From: Lateolabrax maculatus
Taxonomy: Eukaryota > Chordata > Actinopteri > Acropomatiformes > Lateolabracidae
Assembly: GCA_031216445.1 (NCBI GenBank)
Contig: CM062213.1
Span: forward strand, 3,858,001 to 3,922,000
DNA length: 64,000 nucleotides
Direction: 5' to 3'
A program made the translations under genes and the position numbers. Positions 15,001 through 26,500 of the stretch are shown piece by piece; the first letter of the stretch is position 1; the number at the start of each line of letters is the position of its first letter. The notes below the pieces were generated by a model that saw nothing but the letters and a program-made list of their open reading frames with translations, did no database searches and was not told where the DNA came from.

Positions 15001-15138
15001 CTGTTCATTCACAGAGCTCTTTCTGACTGGAGGGAGTCTGTGCCTGGGACTTGGAGCTGGAGGCTTGTGGGGCTCTGGAGGTTTTCTGGGGGGATGAGGC
15101 ACCAGCACACCGAAACCCGGCACAAACTTCCCTTCCAT
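25..15138 (-). CDS. dnah1: dnah1: axonemal dynein heavy chain 1, 5' 46 coding exons (partial, continues past left edge)
   Basis: Motor heavy chain of a single-headed inner-arm axonemal dynein, acting in motile cilia and sperm flagella. Coding exons in transcript order (minus strand): 15138-14959, 14853-14772, 14634-14460, 14226-14076, 13955-13823, 13727-13563, 13435-13180, 13048-12900, 12772-12561, 12264-11966, 11732-11582, 11433-11240, 11116-10891, 10712-10593, 10492-10410, 10252-10111, 9814-9659, 9504-9306, 9196-8943, 8627-8415, 8304-8140, 8003-7882, 7539-7434, 7333-7154, 7037-6897, 6794-6631, 6492-6379, 6293-6105, 6017-5912, 5363-5250, 5166-5017, 4746-4660, 4552-4366, 4288-4197, 4101-3947, 3848-3671, 3589-3395, 3277-3158, 2798-2640, 2522-2421, 2318-2178, 1958-1798, 1704-1547, 1408-1235, 788-610, 255-25. 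All introns are GT-AG, phases close, and the total is 7,410 nt (2,470 codons). Residues 1 to about 1500 are tail and linker, followed by AAA1-AAA3. Stretches such as DVNVPKFLQDDLKLFNGIVS and WMDHGGWYDRK match DNAH1 better than DNAH3 or DNAH7 as I recall them. The start is the first Met of exon 1. AAA4, stalk, AAA5-6 and C-terminus lie outside the window. Confidence 0.95.
1547..1958 (-). other. dnah1: dnah1 AAA3 P-loop and Walker B exons
   Basis: Exon 1958-1798 encodes CIGPTGTGKTLT (AAA3 Walker A, about residues 2172-2183) and the FSARTSANQTQDYIDSKLDKR stretch. The split arginine codon joins it to exon 1704-1547, which encodes FIFFIDDLNMP (Walker B) and YGAQPPIELLRQW. AAA3 is the regulatory ATPase module of dynein. 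Confidence 0.92.
3671..4288 (-). other. dnah1: dnah1 AAA2 module exons
   Basis: Exon 4288-4197 carries the AAA2 P-loop GPSGSGKTK at about residues 1811-1819, right at the exon end. Exons 4101-3947 and 3848-3671 continue with LNPKSITMGQLYGEYD and KKWYMFDGPVDAVWIENMN, the conserved stretch around the AAA2 Walker B position, where D is followed by G-P. AAA2 normally binds nucleotide without hydrolysing it; that is family knowledge. Confidence 0.9.
6105..6293 (-). other. dnah1: dnah1 AAA1 P-loop exon (principal ATPase site)
   Basis: This exon encodes GPAGTGKTETTKDLGKALA, the Walker A loop of AAA1, the main ATP-hydrolysing module of all dynein heavy chains, at about residues 1529-1536 of the model. 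The Walker B segment (ACFDEFNRID) follows at the start of the next exon, 6017-5912. The catalytic residues I can see are intact. Confidence 0.93.
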
Positions 15139-15139
15139 C

Positions 15140-15540
15140 TTCCAGCAGAATAAAAAAAAAATGACCGAGGTAGTGAAGTTAATTCTCCTGCTTCTAAAAC
15201 AATATGGACATGCAAAAATGTGGATGTAGGTTAAGTTACGTTTGTTTCTGACCTACCTAACGTAGCTATATCCAGCTTTAACAAGAAGACAGTTGGAGAA
15301 ACGTTGTCACTGTGTACATTTATTTGTAATTACAGAAGAAGTATTTCAAAATAACTCGCAGGCCATAAACCCGCAAGCTCGTTGGATCATTAGCTGTTAA
15401 ATCCCGTGACAACAAGTAACGTAAAGTTTGCTCATTTAACGTAGTAAACAACAGAAACTCGACATACCTTTGTTTTAAACTCAGTTGCAAGCTGTGGACT
15501 ATTTTTTTTAATATCTGTCATGTCTGAAATATTGACGAGT
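15140..15540 (-). promoter_or_regulatory. dnah1 5' leader and probable non-coding first exon
   Basis: A good minus-strand donor (AAAG|GTATG) sits at 15467/15468. The sequence just before the start codon has a T-rich tract ending in GAAG directly before ATG, so it can act as an acceptor. This suggests a short untranslated first exon around 15468-15540 spliced straight to the initiator ATG. The transcription start was not determined, and the leader could instead be unspliced. Confidence 0.4.
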
Positions 15541-15612
15541 TGAACTATTTAAAAATCTCAGTTTCCAAGTGGAAGTTTAACTACCGGTATGTAGACGTCG
15601 TCCCGGGTAACG

Positions 15613-15650
15613 GTTGTCATGGAGATGGAGGTACGTGCAGCCATGGCAAC
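15613..15650. promoter_or_regulatory. Pair of X-box-like RFX motifs upstream of dnah1
   Basis: Two imperfect palindromes, GTTGTCATGGAGAT at 15613-15626 and GCAGCCATGGCAAC at 15637-15650, resemble the ciliary X-box consensus GTTNCCATGGNAAC. The second has a perfect right half-site (GGCAAC). They lie 475-512 bp upstream of the dnah1 start codon and about 100 bp beyond the probable first exon. RFX factors, often with FOXJ1, are known to drive axonemal dynein genes through such sites; activity here is inferred. Confidence 0.5.
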
Positions 15651-15760
15651 GGGACTGAAGAAGGTAACAAACAGGAAATACTTCACCGGGAAAAACAGCT
15701 TTTTAAAGCTTTTACAGCATCTGTTTATTGAACACAGAGAACAAAGTAGGGCTGGAAAGG

Positions 15761-16035
15761 ACATTTAGTGACTCAAGTACAGTTTTAAAGTACGTGTAGT
15801 TAACGTGAGTATTTCAGTTTTGTTCTCCCTTTACTCCACTTTATTATTTGACAGCTGTAGTCACTCTGCAGATTCAGACTGTAATTAAATGTGATAATTT
15901 TATAAAATACATACACTGTTATGGATGTAATTATCCAACAAAGTATAAGTAGTCATCAGTAATCCAATTATAGGTTATAATATGAAACATTAGGGGCTAT
16001 TTTGACCCCATATTTACATTTTGAAGTAATAAAAC
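15761..16035 (-). repeat. Copy of a percomorph dispersed repeat (GTACTCAAGTA-type), reverse orientation
   Basis: Phrases such as ACTCAAGTAC, TTATTTGACAGCTGTAGT, CTCTGCAGATTCAGA and a terminal AGGGGCTATTTTG occur in the same order as in the copies at 37905-38262 and, inverted, 29658-29906. I recognise the family from spiny-rayed fish genomes but not its class; it is probably non-autonomous. This copy is diverged and lacks one end. Confidence 0.55.
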
Positions 16036-19000
16036 TACACTTTCTGTTAATACTTACACACCTAAACAGAGTTTTTAACATTACAGTGTTGCAGTATCAG
16101 TACTTTCTTCCTTTACCACTGGTAAGAAAGATCGCCAGGCAGGATTGAAGATGTATGAACAAAAGCAAAGAGGAGAAGTAGTACTTCAGAGAATTAAGTC
16201 ATTAAAATTCATGAGTAAAATGTGAGCTCTCCTTGTAGAAACTGTCCATTTTCTCTGCCGCAGTTGTTTTTCATTGAGTAAGACCATGTCTCATTCAAAC
16301 CGCTCCCACTTCCCAAATCCTAGTTGTCCTCTAATTTAAACAGATGAATAACACACAGCTTGGATCTGAAAGCAGTAGTAGAAGTCCTAAAACAAAGTCG
16401 TATAGCTCAAGAAGTTAAATATATACATATTTGTTTGATGTATACATTAGACAGTTTGAGCCGCTGTGAGTAAATTTACATGACCACCACAGAAAGTTCA
16501 CATGACACTGTTCTCCACAGGTAAGCACCGTAACACTCACGTCCCACGCTGTTCCTGCTGAAGATAGTGATGGTAATGGCAGTAATGATAAGCTAATGGA
16601 ATTTGATTGGAATGCAGACGTTCCTGCACGCAAATTTCTGATCTTTTCCTTTCACACTCATGAGAGCTTGAATGCGTCCACAAGGGGGAAAACCCCACTG
16701 ACCCGTGCGATCCCCACACTCCTGGGTCACAAGGGCATCATAACCTCGTCCGATTCCCATGGCAGATCACAGGCATCATGCACTGCGGCCCCTGCTCCTG
16801 CCCCCCGGCCTCTTCAGTTGAAACCCATCAGAGCAGCCTGAGATTGGGTAGCCAAGCGAAATGAATAGCCTCATGTGTCCGAGCCCTCACGTGTCACTCG
16901 CGAAGGACACGCTGCCACACGGACGGGGATGATTTAAGGTCGAGAAGGGACCGGAGGGTAGCTGGAGGGGTGAAGTCTGTGTGTGGCTGTGGCTGGGATC
17001 ATGAGGACGAAGCGGGCCAGAGGTGGCAGCACAGTAAGGTCATGAACAAAATGCTTTACAGTGGAGCCAAAGAGCAAAGGTCAAATGCATAGAGCGGCTT
17101 GATATGTAATATAAATGTTCAGCGAGAGGCCTTCTGCTTCAGTGCAGCTCAGTCTCAAAGCAATGACCTCACCCCGATGAGGAAGCCTAAACCAAATGAA
17201 AGACTTCCCCAAGGGTCTAAAAAGCCCACATCTGATGATGACATTTCCATCAGAGTGGCCTCAGCACTCAAAGCATCCCGACCACAGCAGATTATTAATC
17301 ATTAGCACATGTCTAATGGTATTGATTAAATGAGTGAGGAGATCCAGGCAAGGAAAGAAAACCCCACAAGAACCACAAGCCTCTGATGAGGTGGTGGTCC
17401 TCAAAACATGGTTGCCTACCAATGTTTGGTTGGCAGTGCTGCAGCCATCACTGGAGCCAGGAGCCCGCCGTGGCGATGGGACATGATTGGGACAGATGTG
17501 GCCAGAAGCTCTGGGTGAGTGGAGCTGATTAAACCCTAACAAGCTTTGTTACAGCTTTGATCCACCCTGCACTCGTCTTCTTTCTCACTTCTCGCACTGA
17601 CAGTCCGAAAGCAGATTATGTGCTGACATGAGCGACCTGGCTCAACATCAACCGCTAAGGAACATCAATATTAGTCACTTACATAATCAACCAGATGTTT
17701 AATCCATCCTCTCCCCTCAACATCCTAAAATCCTCACATTATTCATCCACTTCTCGTCCTCCCTTTCCCCGACTTTTTACAGTATTGGGATGTTGTGAAG
17801 GTCATGCCTTTGTGAATACAACTCCCATTCTACGCTAATGACATCAGCATGTGCTGCTAACTTTAGCTCCCCCTGAGGGCCAGATGTTGGCTGAAATGAT
17901 CAAACACTGGCTATCCCCCGCTTACTGTCACACTGTTGGGCAAGCCAGGGGGGCTTAGCAGTCGCATGTATCCCCACATACCTCTTTTCTCATGCAGAAA
18001 CCCACAATCCAACCACAAATGTGGGCACACCCTTAAGTTGCAGTGTGATTTTATTTTTACGTTTGCACACAGCAATGGAAACACACAAAGGCATGCTGTA
18101 GTTTCCAGCAAAGTCTCATTAAGCTTTCTTGAGAATAGGCTGAATTGTTGCATACTGGTATCAAAAAGGTGTGGAAAAACATGCAGGCATGATTTGCCAC
18201 AGAGCTATAAAGTCTTCCTCGTGATTTACACACTGACTCTATGGATCTATGAATAAAACAGAACTGTTGGACACATTGGAAGAATCTGCTTACATCCTAA
18301 TATCCGTCACTGCACACTGTTTTCAAAGCACCTTTTTTCTCTTTAAAAGGGCATCTGATCTGAGCGGCACCACCACTGAGGTCAATGGATGTTGCTGGTG
18401 TCAAGTCATAGATGAAACAGAACCACCACGAGGGCAGCAAATGTCACGTTAACATCACAGTATTTTGTGGCAGTGCATTTTACAAGAGCCAAGCAGACAG
18501 CAGCAACAAACGCGTGAGGCGGCCTCCACGCGGATTTGATTCTTTTTGGGCTTGCCCGGTCATATGAGGTACTGTTGTTTAACGGTGACCCTTGTGCCTG
18601 GCTATACATTGAAGTTGCCGTTATGGCTTTGGTGACTCACAGGTGGACCCTTGGCACACCAATAAAGACTTTTTTAATGAGCTGAGAAGGGCCTCAAAGC
18701 AGCAGAGTGGCCAGACATGAGAGACAGACTAGAACCCCCAACCTGCAGCTCAGGACCTCAGACAGCTGGATTTGATTTTTCCTCTCATTTGCTCCATTTC
18801 TCAGTGTGACTTTTAGGAGGGGAACCGAAGTCAGAAACCGTGGGTCATAGAAACATTCAACGCAGTGGGAGAACTAACTAAAACTGTTTTTGTGTGTATT
18901 CATGTGAGCACAAACATTATGTTTGTGGCTCGCTGAATCTAACTGATTGTTGAACTTCAGTCAGTATTCGTCCCAGCGTCACTGTGCTGACCTCTGACCT

Positions 19001-19932
19001 TCAGCACACTTGATGGTGGTTGGCTTCATTCAGCGAGTTTACCCTTGTTTTATATGCCACTTTTTCAAGTGCCAAACTCTTCCTTTGAATCCACGGCTGT
19101 TTCAGACAGTTTAAAATAAATTATATTAGCAAAGTTAGTGTGCTTTATCTAAGTGGGAGTGCGAATATGAGCTGGAAGAATAAGAAAGCAGTGAGTGGAA
19201 TCTGTAACACATGTCTGTGTGTGTTTTTGTGGTCGAAAACCAGCGTGTGTGCTGGCATTCCCGTTTATTTATGTGAGTGGGCGATGGCAAGCCAAGAAAG
19301 AGTTATCAAGATATTGTGTCTGTGAATGTGCATGCGTTTGTGTGTCAGAGTGACAATGTGTTTATGTGAGTGAGTTGATGACGCACAAAAGTCAATCTTG
19401 AGCTTGTTAGGTGATGACATCACAAACCGATATAAAGAAAAGTCAGACCGGGACACGAGACCGGGGCTGGTGATAGGAGTGTGTGTGTTTGCAAATGTGT
19501 GTGTGTGTTGGTGCGGGGGAGGGCAGTTAATTTATCTTCCAATATTAAACAGAAGTTTCAGCTATAAATAAGTCATCACAGCTCAGCTGAAGCCTCCTCA
19601 AGTGAGCCACTCTTTAACATTCCTGACATTCCTCCTCGTTAAGAATTAATAAAGAATAAAATGGTAACACTTCCGCATAGTCTCTGGTCACTTATGCATG
19701 TGTGAGAGTTTATGACCATAACTCTGAACAAACACCCACAAATCCACACATAAGCTCACAGACGCACACATTATTGGTTTGGCAAGCTGCCCGAGTGCCT
19801 CACAGAGGCCTTGATTTGTCATCCTGCCTCATCTGGCCTCTATCAGTTTCTGGTCTGACAGTTTAATCTTTGTCATTCATCCTCTCACATCAAAGAGGCA
19901 ACATGCAATCTAATCCAATCATGCCAGAACAC

Positions 19933-19936
<4 letters not shown>

Positions 19937-19963
<27 letters not shown>
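19937..19963. repeat. (AC)n microsatellite
   Basis: Dinucleotide run in the dnah1-netrin interval. Confidence 0.9.
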
Positions 19964-19966
<3 letters not shown>

Positions 19967-21415
19967 GATGTGCACGTCTACAGACTCACTTTAAACTGTC
20001 TCTTTGAGCTTATTAAAACCCCTCCATGACATGAGGATCACAGCAAACATCAGCAGTGAGGAGACTTTCTTTGTTAACTGTCCACACCGATTATCATGCA
20101 CACAGCAATAACAAATTCAAGCAACAGACCAACTCAAACTTTCTGAAAGATATACAGTCCTCTTGGTTTTATTGGTCTTGAACTATATTCCTTTGCAGTT
20201 GACCTATCACCTTGACCTTTAACTTCAAACTGTGTCAACTGACAGGATTCAGGGTAAAGTATTCAGGAATACTTTCTTGTATGATTTTGAAGAGTAAAAC
20301 TGTCTAAGATGGAATTTTTTGGATCTATATATCAGACAACACTACTATGTACTTTATATTGTAAAAGCTATGAGTCAACAGGATAATTAACTCTGACCTC
20401 AGTGCTTAACTCAAGCACACCCCATATTAACCAAGGCACTTACTGGTTGATCTTGTGGCCAGTGGATAACGTCATTTGAGATCCTACTGTGTGTCGCCAT
20501 AGTCTCCATAACAAAACAACAAACTGAGATATTTAAATGAGATCGGCATAAACTTGATCCTCCCAAATCCATATACACAAACTGAACAGAAACAAATCAA
20601 GGCCTGATTGTGTCGGCCTGTGAGGCCCAAATGCAGTTAATTCATGTAAGGAAGCATTTTAATCCTTTTCGTTCCTGGAGGAACATATGAGCTGACATGT
20701 AGAACGCAAAGAGCGAGAGAAGATGTGGAGGGAGAAGGAGATGGAGAAGTGTGGAGTGACAGCATGTGCTCGACACACACATGTATGAGCAGCCTGGACA
20801 AACACTGAGGATTATAAGGGCCGAAAGGGGGAGTCCCTGCTCATCTGACCCCAGCTCTCTAACCCCCGGCCCCCATTAAGCCCTGTAAATGAGAGAAAGA
20901 GCAGCAATTAGAGAGGGAGTCATGGGGCAGGTAGGAGATCCCTGAGACCTTTCCTGGCTGGTATTTGACCTCTCACAGCTGGGGGCCATGATGAAGATAT
21001 GTCCTGAACCTTTAGAGAATGTATTCGCTAAAAGGTACTGGAAGAAAAAATAAAAAAGAGGAAAAAAAACCTTTTTCTCTCAGCGCTGAGAATGTAAGAT
21101 GCGTTGGGAACTGCAGTGTGGATTCTGTTGTTTATCCTCCTTGATATGCTCACGTTCTAAACAAGCACTTTATTGGATGTGGGCGGCTCTGCATTCCTAT
21201 ATAACACAAAGCTACCCTTAATTACTATTTACTCAATTAAGAATTCAATGTGTTTTGAATTTTGAAGCCAAAATGAGCAACCTAACATAGTTTACTTGCA
21301 CTTGAACCGGCTGCTCTTAAAATGTTTTATGGCTCAGCTGCAAACCTGGACCTCAAACCGCAGTGACTTACACTGACTGAAACCTATACAGCTTTGGTAC
21401 CTTTGCAGATATCAG

Positions 21416-21416
<1 letters not shown>

Positions 21417-21448
<32 letters not shown>
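21417..21448. repeat. (CA)n microsatellite
   Basis: Dinucleotide run of about 16 units. Confidence 0.9.
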
Positions 21449-21451
<3 letters not shown>

Positions 21452-22966
21452 GGAACCAGCCTTATTCTGTCAGTGTAAGCAAAACCACAGCTGGACCACA
21501 CTGAAGATTTCACTCTATGTTTTATCCATTATCCCTCCTCTTTAAACACAGCTCTTCCTATCCTGCAACCTGTGAAAAGATGTGAATCTCATTTCCGTGT
21601 GTCCCCCATCAAGCCAGAACCGACTCTAAATCAGTCCAAAGCAGCCAGAAACTATGTCTGTATGCCACTAACGTTACCAGATAACAGCTAATCCCTCATA
21701 AATGGCATTACCCTAATCTCCTATAAAGCTATTCTTAGCATATACTGCACCACTGGAGTGAGACGAAAGGAGAAGCTGTGAGATGCGAGAAGATGGAGAG
21801 CCCTGTGGGGTTTTATTGTGCGTGGGCCTGCCAGACACTATAGCTGGTGTTACGAGTGGAGAGCAGGAGGACAGAGAGATGAAAGGAAAGACCGGCGAGA
21901 GGTGAACGAAGACAAATGTACAACAGCAAGAGATGGAGTGATATATGAGTTGAGGCACAGTGGAAAAGGGGATAAAAACTTGAACAGGAAGATACATTTA
22001 AAATCAACACAGATGGACAAATGTCAGATTAATAAAGATTGATGACTGGGACAAAATGATGCCAGTAATCCACTGCTGGCTGCTCCTTAAAAAACATCAT
22101 ATTGTATTTTCTCTCAGTGCAAACATAAGACACATGATTATCATTGGCCCATATGCCATTCCTTAGTCATTCTGTTTTTGTTCTCCACTCTGGGGAAACG
22201 CAAGCAGGCAGGTCTGTAAACCCTTTGTATGGCGTTAAAGACATTTATGGAAACCAATCCAATTCTGTACGTCTATTCCAATTTTCTGAGCCCCCTGTAT
22301 TTGAAGTTGAGCCATAAAACTGAAGAGACACTGTGTTTATTCTTCAAACTCAGAGAGTGTGTGTGCCAGGGAGGGAAAATACATCACGCTCAGCAAAAGA
22401 CTTAGACTTCCTCACATGTGTGAGGTTGAAAAGAATTTAAAAAGAAGGACTGTCATGTATCAGACCATGTGTTTGTTATCTAGTGCTATAATGAAGAATG
22501 AGTAATCTATCCAGTCAGGCAGACAGATGGGAGAAAGGCCCCTTTTCTTGTGCAGGTCATTTGCATGAAACTCCAAGCTGTCAGATTCTTTTGGTGCCAC
22601 AATGCGCCATCAAGCTGCAAATAACTGCACTGAGGACTATTTTTGTCTCCCATCTCAGGTTTCTTCCTGCTAGACTTCAAAGAGACCTGTAACTTGGAAT
22701 TACTGCAGCCGAAAAACAGGAGGGCAGAAGCAGATAAACTAATTTCCTCGCCCTATTACGAGGCCCGGGTTAGTGGAGGGACCTGGTTTAGCTGGTATGC
22801 GCTGTGCGGCTGGTTCACATTAACTGCGGGAACGAGCCCGTGCCAGTCGCAAGTCTGTCCTCTCCTGCGCACGATCACAGTTGGCCAGAGAGGAGAAAAA
22901 AAACACACCTTCTCAGTCCAGGGTTGTTTTGGTTCGGTGCTGTTGGTGCAGTACAACGTGCTCACA

Positions 22967-23040
22967 GTGTGTGTGTGTGTGTGTGTGTGTGGGCGGGGAG
23001 GACCTTGGATAAAAAGAGCGCACACTCCTCTCCTGTGCGT
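22967..23040 (+). promoter_or_regulatory. Probable core promoter of the netrin gene (GC box plus TATA-like element)
   Basis: A (GT)n run at 22967-22991 is followed at once by a GC box (GGGCGGGG, about 22991-22998) and, about 15 bp later, by GGATAAAAAG at 23007-23016. That spacing suits a TATA-like element with transcription starting near 23040. The leader would then run about 460 nt to the first in-frame ATG at 23503. No alternative promoter was excluded. Confidence 0.45.
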
Positions 23041-23502
23041 AAACGCGTAGAGCGCAGGACCTGGCTGGGACACGGAGCTCTCCGGTTGGCTGTGAATTAA
23101 TGGCAGCATTTACATGAATTAATTAGCAGAGATAAGGATCTTTCAATTTCAGTGTTCACACGTAGACACTTTGTATTGCGCACAATGGATGAAGACAATT
23201 TATCAAATGGAAATTAGTAACATTTCGTTGTTATGTCATTCTTGGACTAAACAATTCTCCATCTTTTGCTGCAGCGGGGGCGCGCAATCCACTTGTGTCA
23301 GAGAGATGCTGTTCCCGAGGATGCTTTGAACTTTATCAAGGATTTTTTTTCAACATTTGTTCCCAAGAGGACACTGGAAAAAAATAAAAAAGGCCTGGAC
23401 GCTTTGCGCATTGCGTAATTGGCAGGGGAAATGCGCTCGTCCGTTAGATGCGGACACACATAATGTTGGGACTACTCTCTGCTGGAAGGCGTTTATGGCA
23501 CC

Positions 23503-26500
23503 ATGTATGTTGTAAACACAGCAGAAACAAGGATGGGAGAGTCTAGTATGCTCGGGAAAGGTCGACATCAGATGCTGGTGGCGCTCTGTTGGCTGTTCTT
23601 GGTCCTGGCGAGGAGCGGAGCAGGTGAGGAGCATCATCATCATCATCATCATCCCCGCTGCTGTTGATGCCGTTTCTCTGAATCAGCTTCGTCAATGTGG
23701 CGGAACTTGCATTCTCGTTTTTTTTCTTTTGTGGTTAGACTTATTGACTTAGTGTTATTGATTGGACAGTTAAAGTGGCTCCGCTGCGTGAAATGTCCCT
23801 GAAACCGATGATCTAATGATGTCTTACATGGTTTTTCATTTGCAGGTGACATTTTATTTGCTTGGCTGTCCTGAAAGGAAAGTAAAGGCCACAGTCTACC
23901 TGTTGCTGATAAATTTGATAGCAGGGCGGCCTTGTGTCTTGCCATTACAGTACATGTAACCTGAGAGTATCAATGCTGCCCAATGGGGAAAGTGCAGAGA
24001 TCAGTGTCACATCAGAGCAAGGGGCAGTGGCACAATGGTCAGGCAACTTAATTTTTCATGGCAAACACAATGAAGAGGACTTTGGTTTTGTCCATGATGT
24101 CAGTGCTGGAAAGTGCTTGTTGTGTTTTTGAAGGCTCTTCTGTCACCGGATATAGTGTTAGAGCACTGATCTGAATACCTGCATTATCTCAACACTTCAT
24201 AAATGTACTCTGCTAAGTCGTGAGACTCTAACTGACTCTCTGTGTCAGCTTCCAGATGTGTGGACCATGCCTGTAGTCCACCCATAGGGAACCTGGCCAG
24301 TGGCAGGACCCTCCTCACCCTCTCCAGCTGCTGTGGAAACAGCTCCTTCCACCACGGCCCCTGCCCCCGTCCCCCTGCGACCCCGCACCTGTGCCCTGAG
24401 GACGCCCACCCCTCCGCTCACATGACTGACGACCCTTTCTTGCATCCGGATACCTGGTGGGCATCCCGTGCAGGTGCCGCCATGCAGGAGCAGCAGGATG
24501 AGATCCGGTTGGACTTGGAAACACAGTTCTGTCTGTCCCATGTGGTTTTGGTGTTCAGGTCACCCCGGCCTGCTGCCATGGCCATTGAGCGCTCAGCTGA
24601 CTTTGGAAAGACCTGGGAAGCTCTGAAGCTCTTTGCACACAATTGCAGCGTGGAGTTTGGTTTGCCTGATGATTTCACTCAGCCGGGCTCTCTGTGTACA
24701 TCCCGTTATACCAGTGCTGCACCCTGCAGTGGGGGGGAGGTAAGAGAACATGCACAGAGATGTAACGTATTATCTTTTAGCAGATCCACAATGTTTGATT
24801 CAGTGCTGATTGGTGCTCTGTTTCTCCTTCCAGGTAATATTACGGACACTAGACCCCAGCAGTGCTGTAACACTGGACCCTTATAGTCCAGAAGCCCTCG
24901 CCCGCCTCACCCTCACTAACCTCCGCATCAGGCTGCTAAAGGCTCAGACCTGCCCGGCACCCCTAAATCCGCCCGCAGAATGGACAAGCCCCACAGCCGC
25001 AGCTCTGACCTCTAAATCCACCACAGAAAGCCCAGCCTCAGCACCTTATGCTATTTATACTTTACTGGCCAGAGGGACCTGCCTGTGCCATGGACACGCT
25101 GAGCATTGTGTACAACACAACAGCAGCTACAACACAAGACAGGACAGTAACATGGTGAGTGGCTTCTCCCTGTGTGTGTAGGTGCGTGTCAAAGTGAAAG
25201 AACAAAGTCAGTGATAAAGAAACTATAAGAGAAAGCGTGTCCGTCAGGTATGTCTTTGGCCTGCGTTCCATTAGACTTGTATAACACAGGTGTCAGGACA
25301 TTAAGCCCAGATGGAAAATGATGGAAAAATCGGCAGTTAAAGGGCTTTAAAAAGTTTGATTTACTCTTTGCACCACCACTGCCTGGCTCTATTTTATAGC
25401 CGTCTCTAGACAGCAGGGATCTGTAACGTGATGTAGGTGAAGTATCTGAGCAGCCCCAGATGTGTCTTCCAGGTGTCTGGTAGGTGTCTGTGTACTCACC
25501 ACACAGCAGGGGATCACTGTGAGAAGTGTGCCCCGCTCTACAATGATCGTCCCTGGAGGCCTGCCAACAGCAGCAGTGGGGAGTCCAACCCGTGCCAGAG
25601 TAAGTGACCACCAACGGGACGGCGCCACTGTTTCTCTTCCTCCTCCTCCATCCTGATCCTCCTCTCTCTCATCTCTCTCGCTGTGCACGCCTCCGTGACT
25701 TCAGAGTGCGAGTGTCACGGCCACGCAGACGGCTGTCACTTCTCACAGCGGACATGGCTTTCCTCCGGTGGCACCAGCGGGGGCGTTTGCGACGACTGCA
25801 GGCACAACACTGTCGGGCGCAGGTGTCATCGCTGCCGCCACGGCTACCACCGCCACCCATCCCTGCCCCTCAACTCCCCTCATGCCTGCACACGTAAGAG
25901 ACACAGATCAGAGTGGGGCTCACTTATTCTGACGTGGGATGTGTTTTCAATCAGCCAGAAACCTCAAACAAAGGAGGTTTCATGACTGATTTGATCTTAG
26001 TGGAATTAATTAAAAGTTAGAATGGTTTGTGCATAAAAATTAACCATAGTGTCTTATAGCGCCACCTGCTGGCATGTGTATGTAAATTCACATTCATAAA
26101 TTCTATGACAACAAAAGAAGAGAAAAATGAAAATTTTCAGCAGCATACAGAACTGTATCTGTGTGTCTTCGTCTCTCAGGCTGCCGGTGTGATCCACAGG
26201 GCTCTTTGCCTCCTCGTCCCGGAGAGGAGGGACCCTGGTGCCACCCTCGAAGCGGGCAGTGCAACTGCAAATCTGGTGTAGGGGGCACAAGCTGCAGCCA
26301 CTGCCTGCCTGGCTTTTGGGGTTTAGGAGGGGAGGGCTGTAAACCCTGTGCCTGCCCTCACGGCTGTGATCCGACCACTGGGCAGTGTCTGGACAGGTTA
26401 GCCGTGTTCTCAATCCCAAATTCTTTACACATCAACATGCAAGCTTGAACTCAGCGTGGTTATTTGCCATCAATGAACCGTGACATGATTCCACTTTTGC

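Larger units (their letters stand above)
16040..22950. other. Intergenic interval between dnah1 and the netrin gene
   Basis: About 6.9 kb with no open frame that looks like a conserved protein and no exon set with consistent splice sites. It holds (CA)n runs at 19937-19963 and 21417-21448 and otherwise appears to be unique sequence. It may hold regulatory elements of the netrin gene, but nothing specific can be called by eye. Confidence 0.6.
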
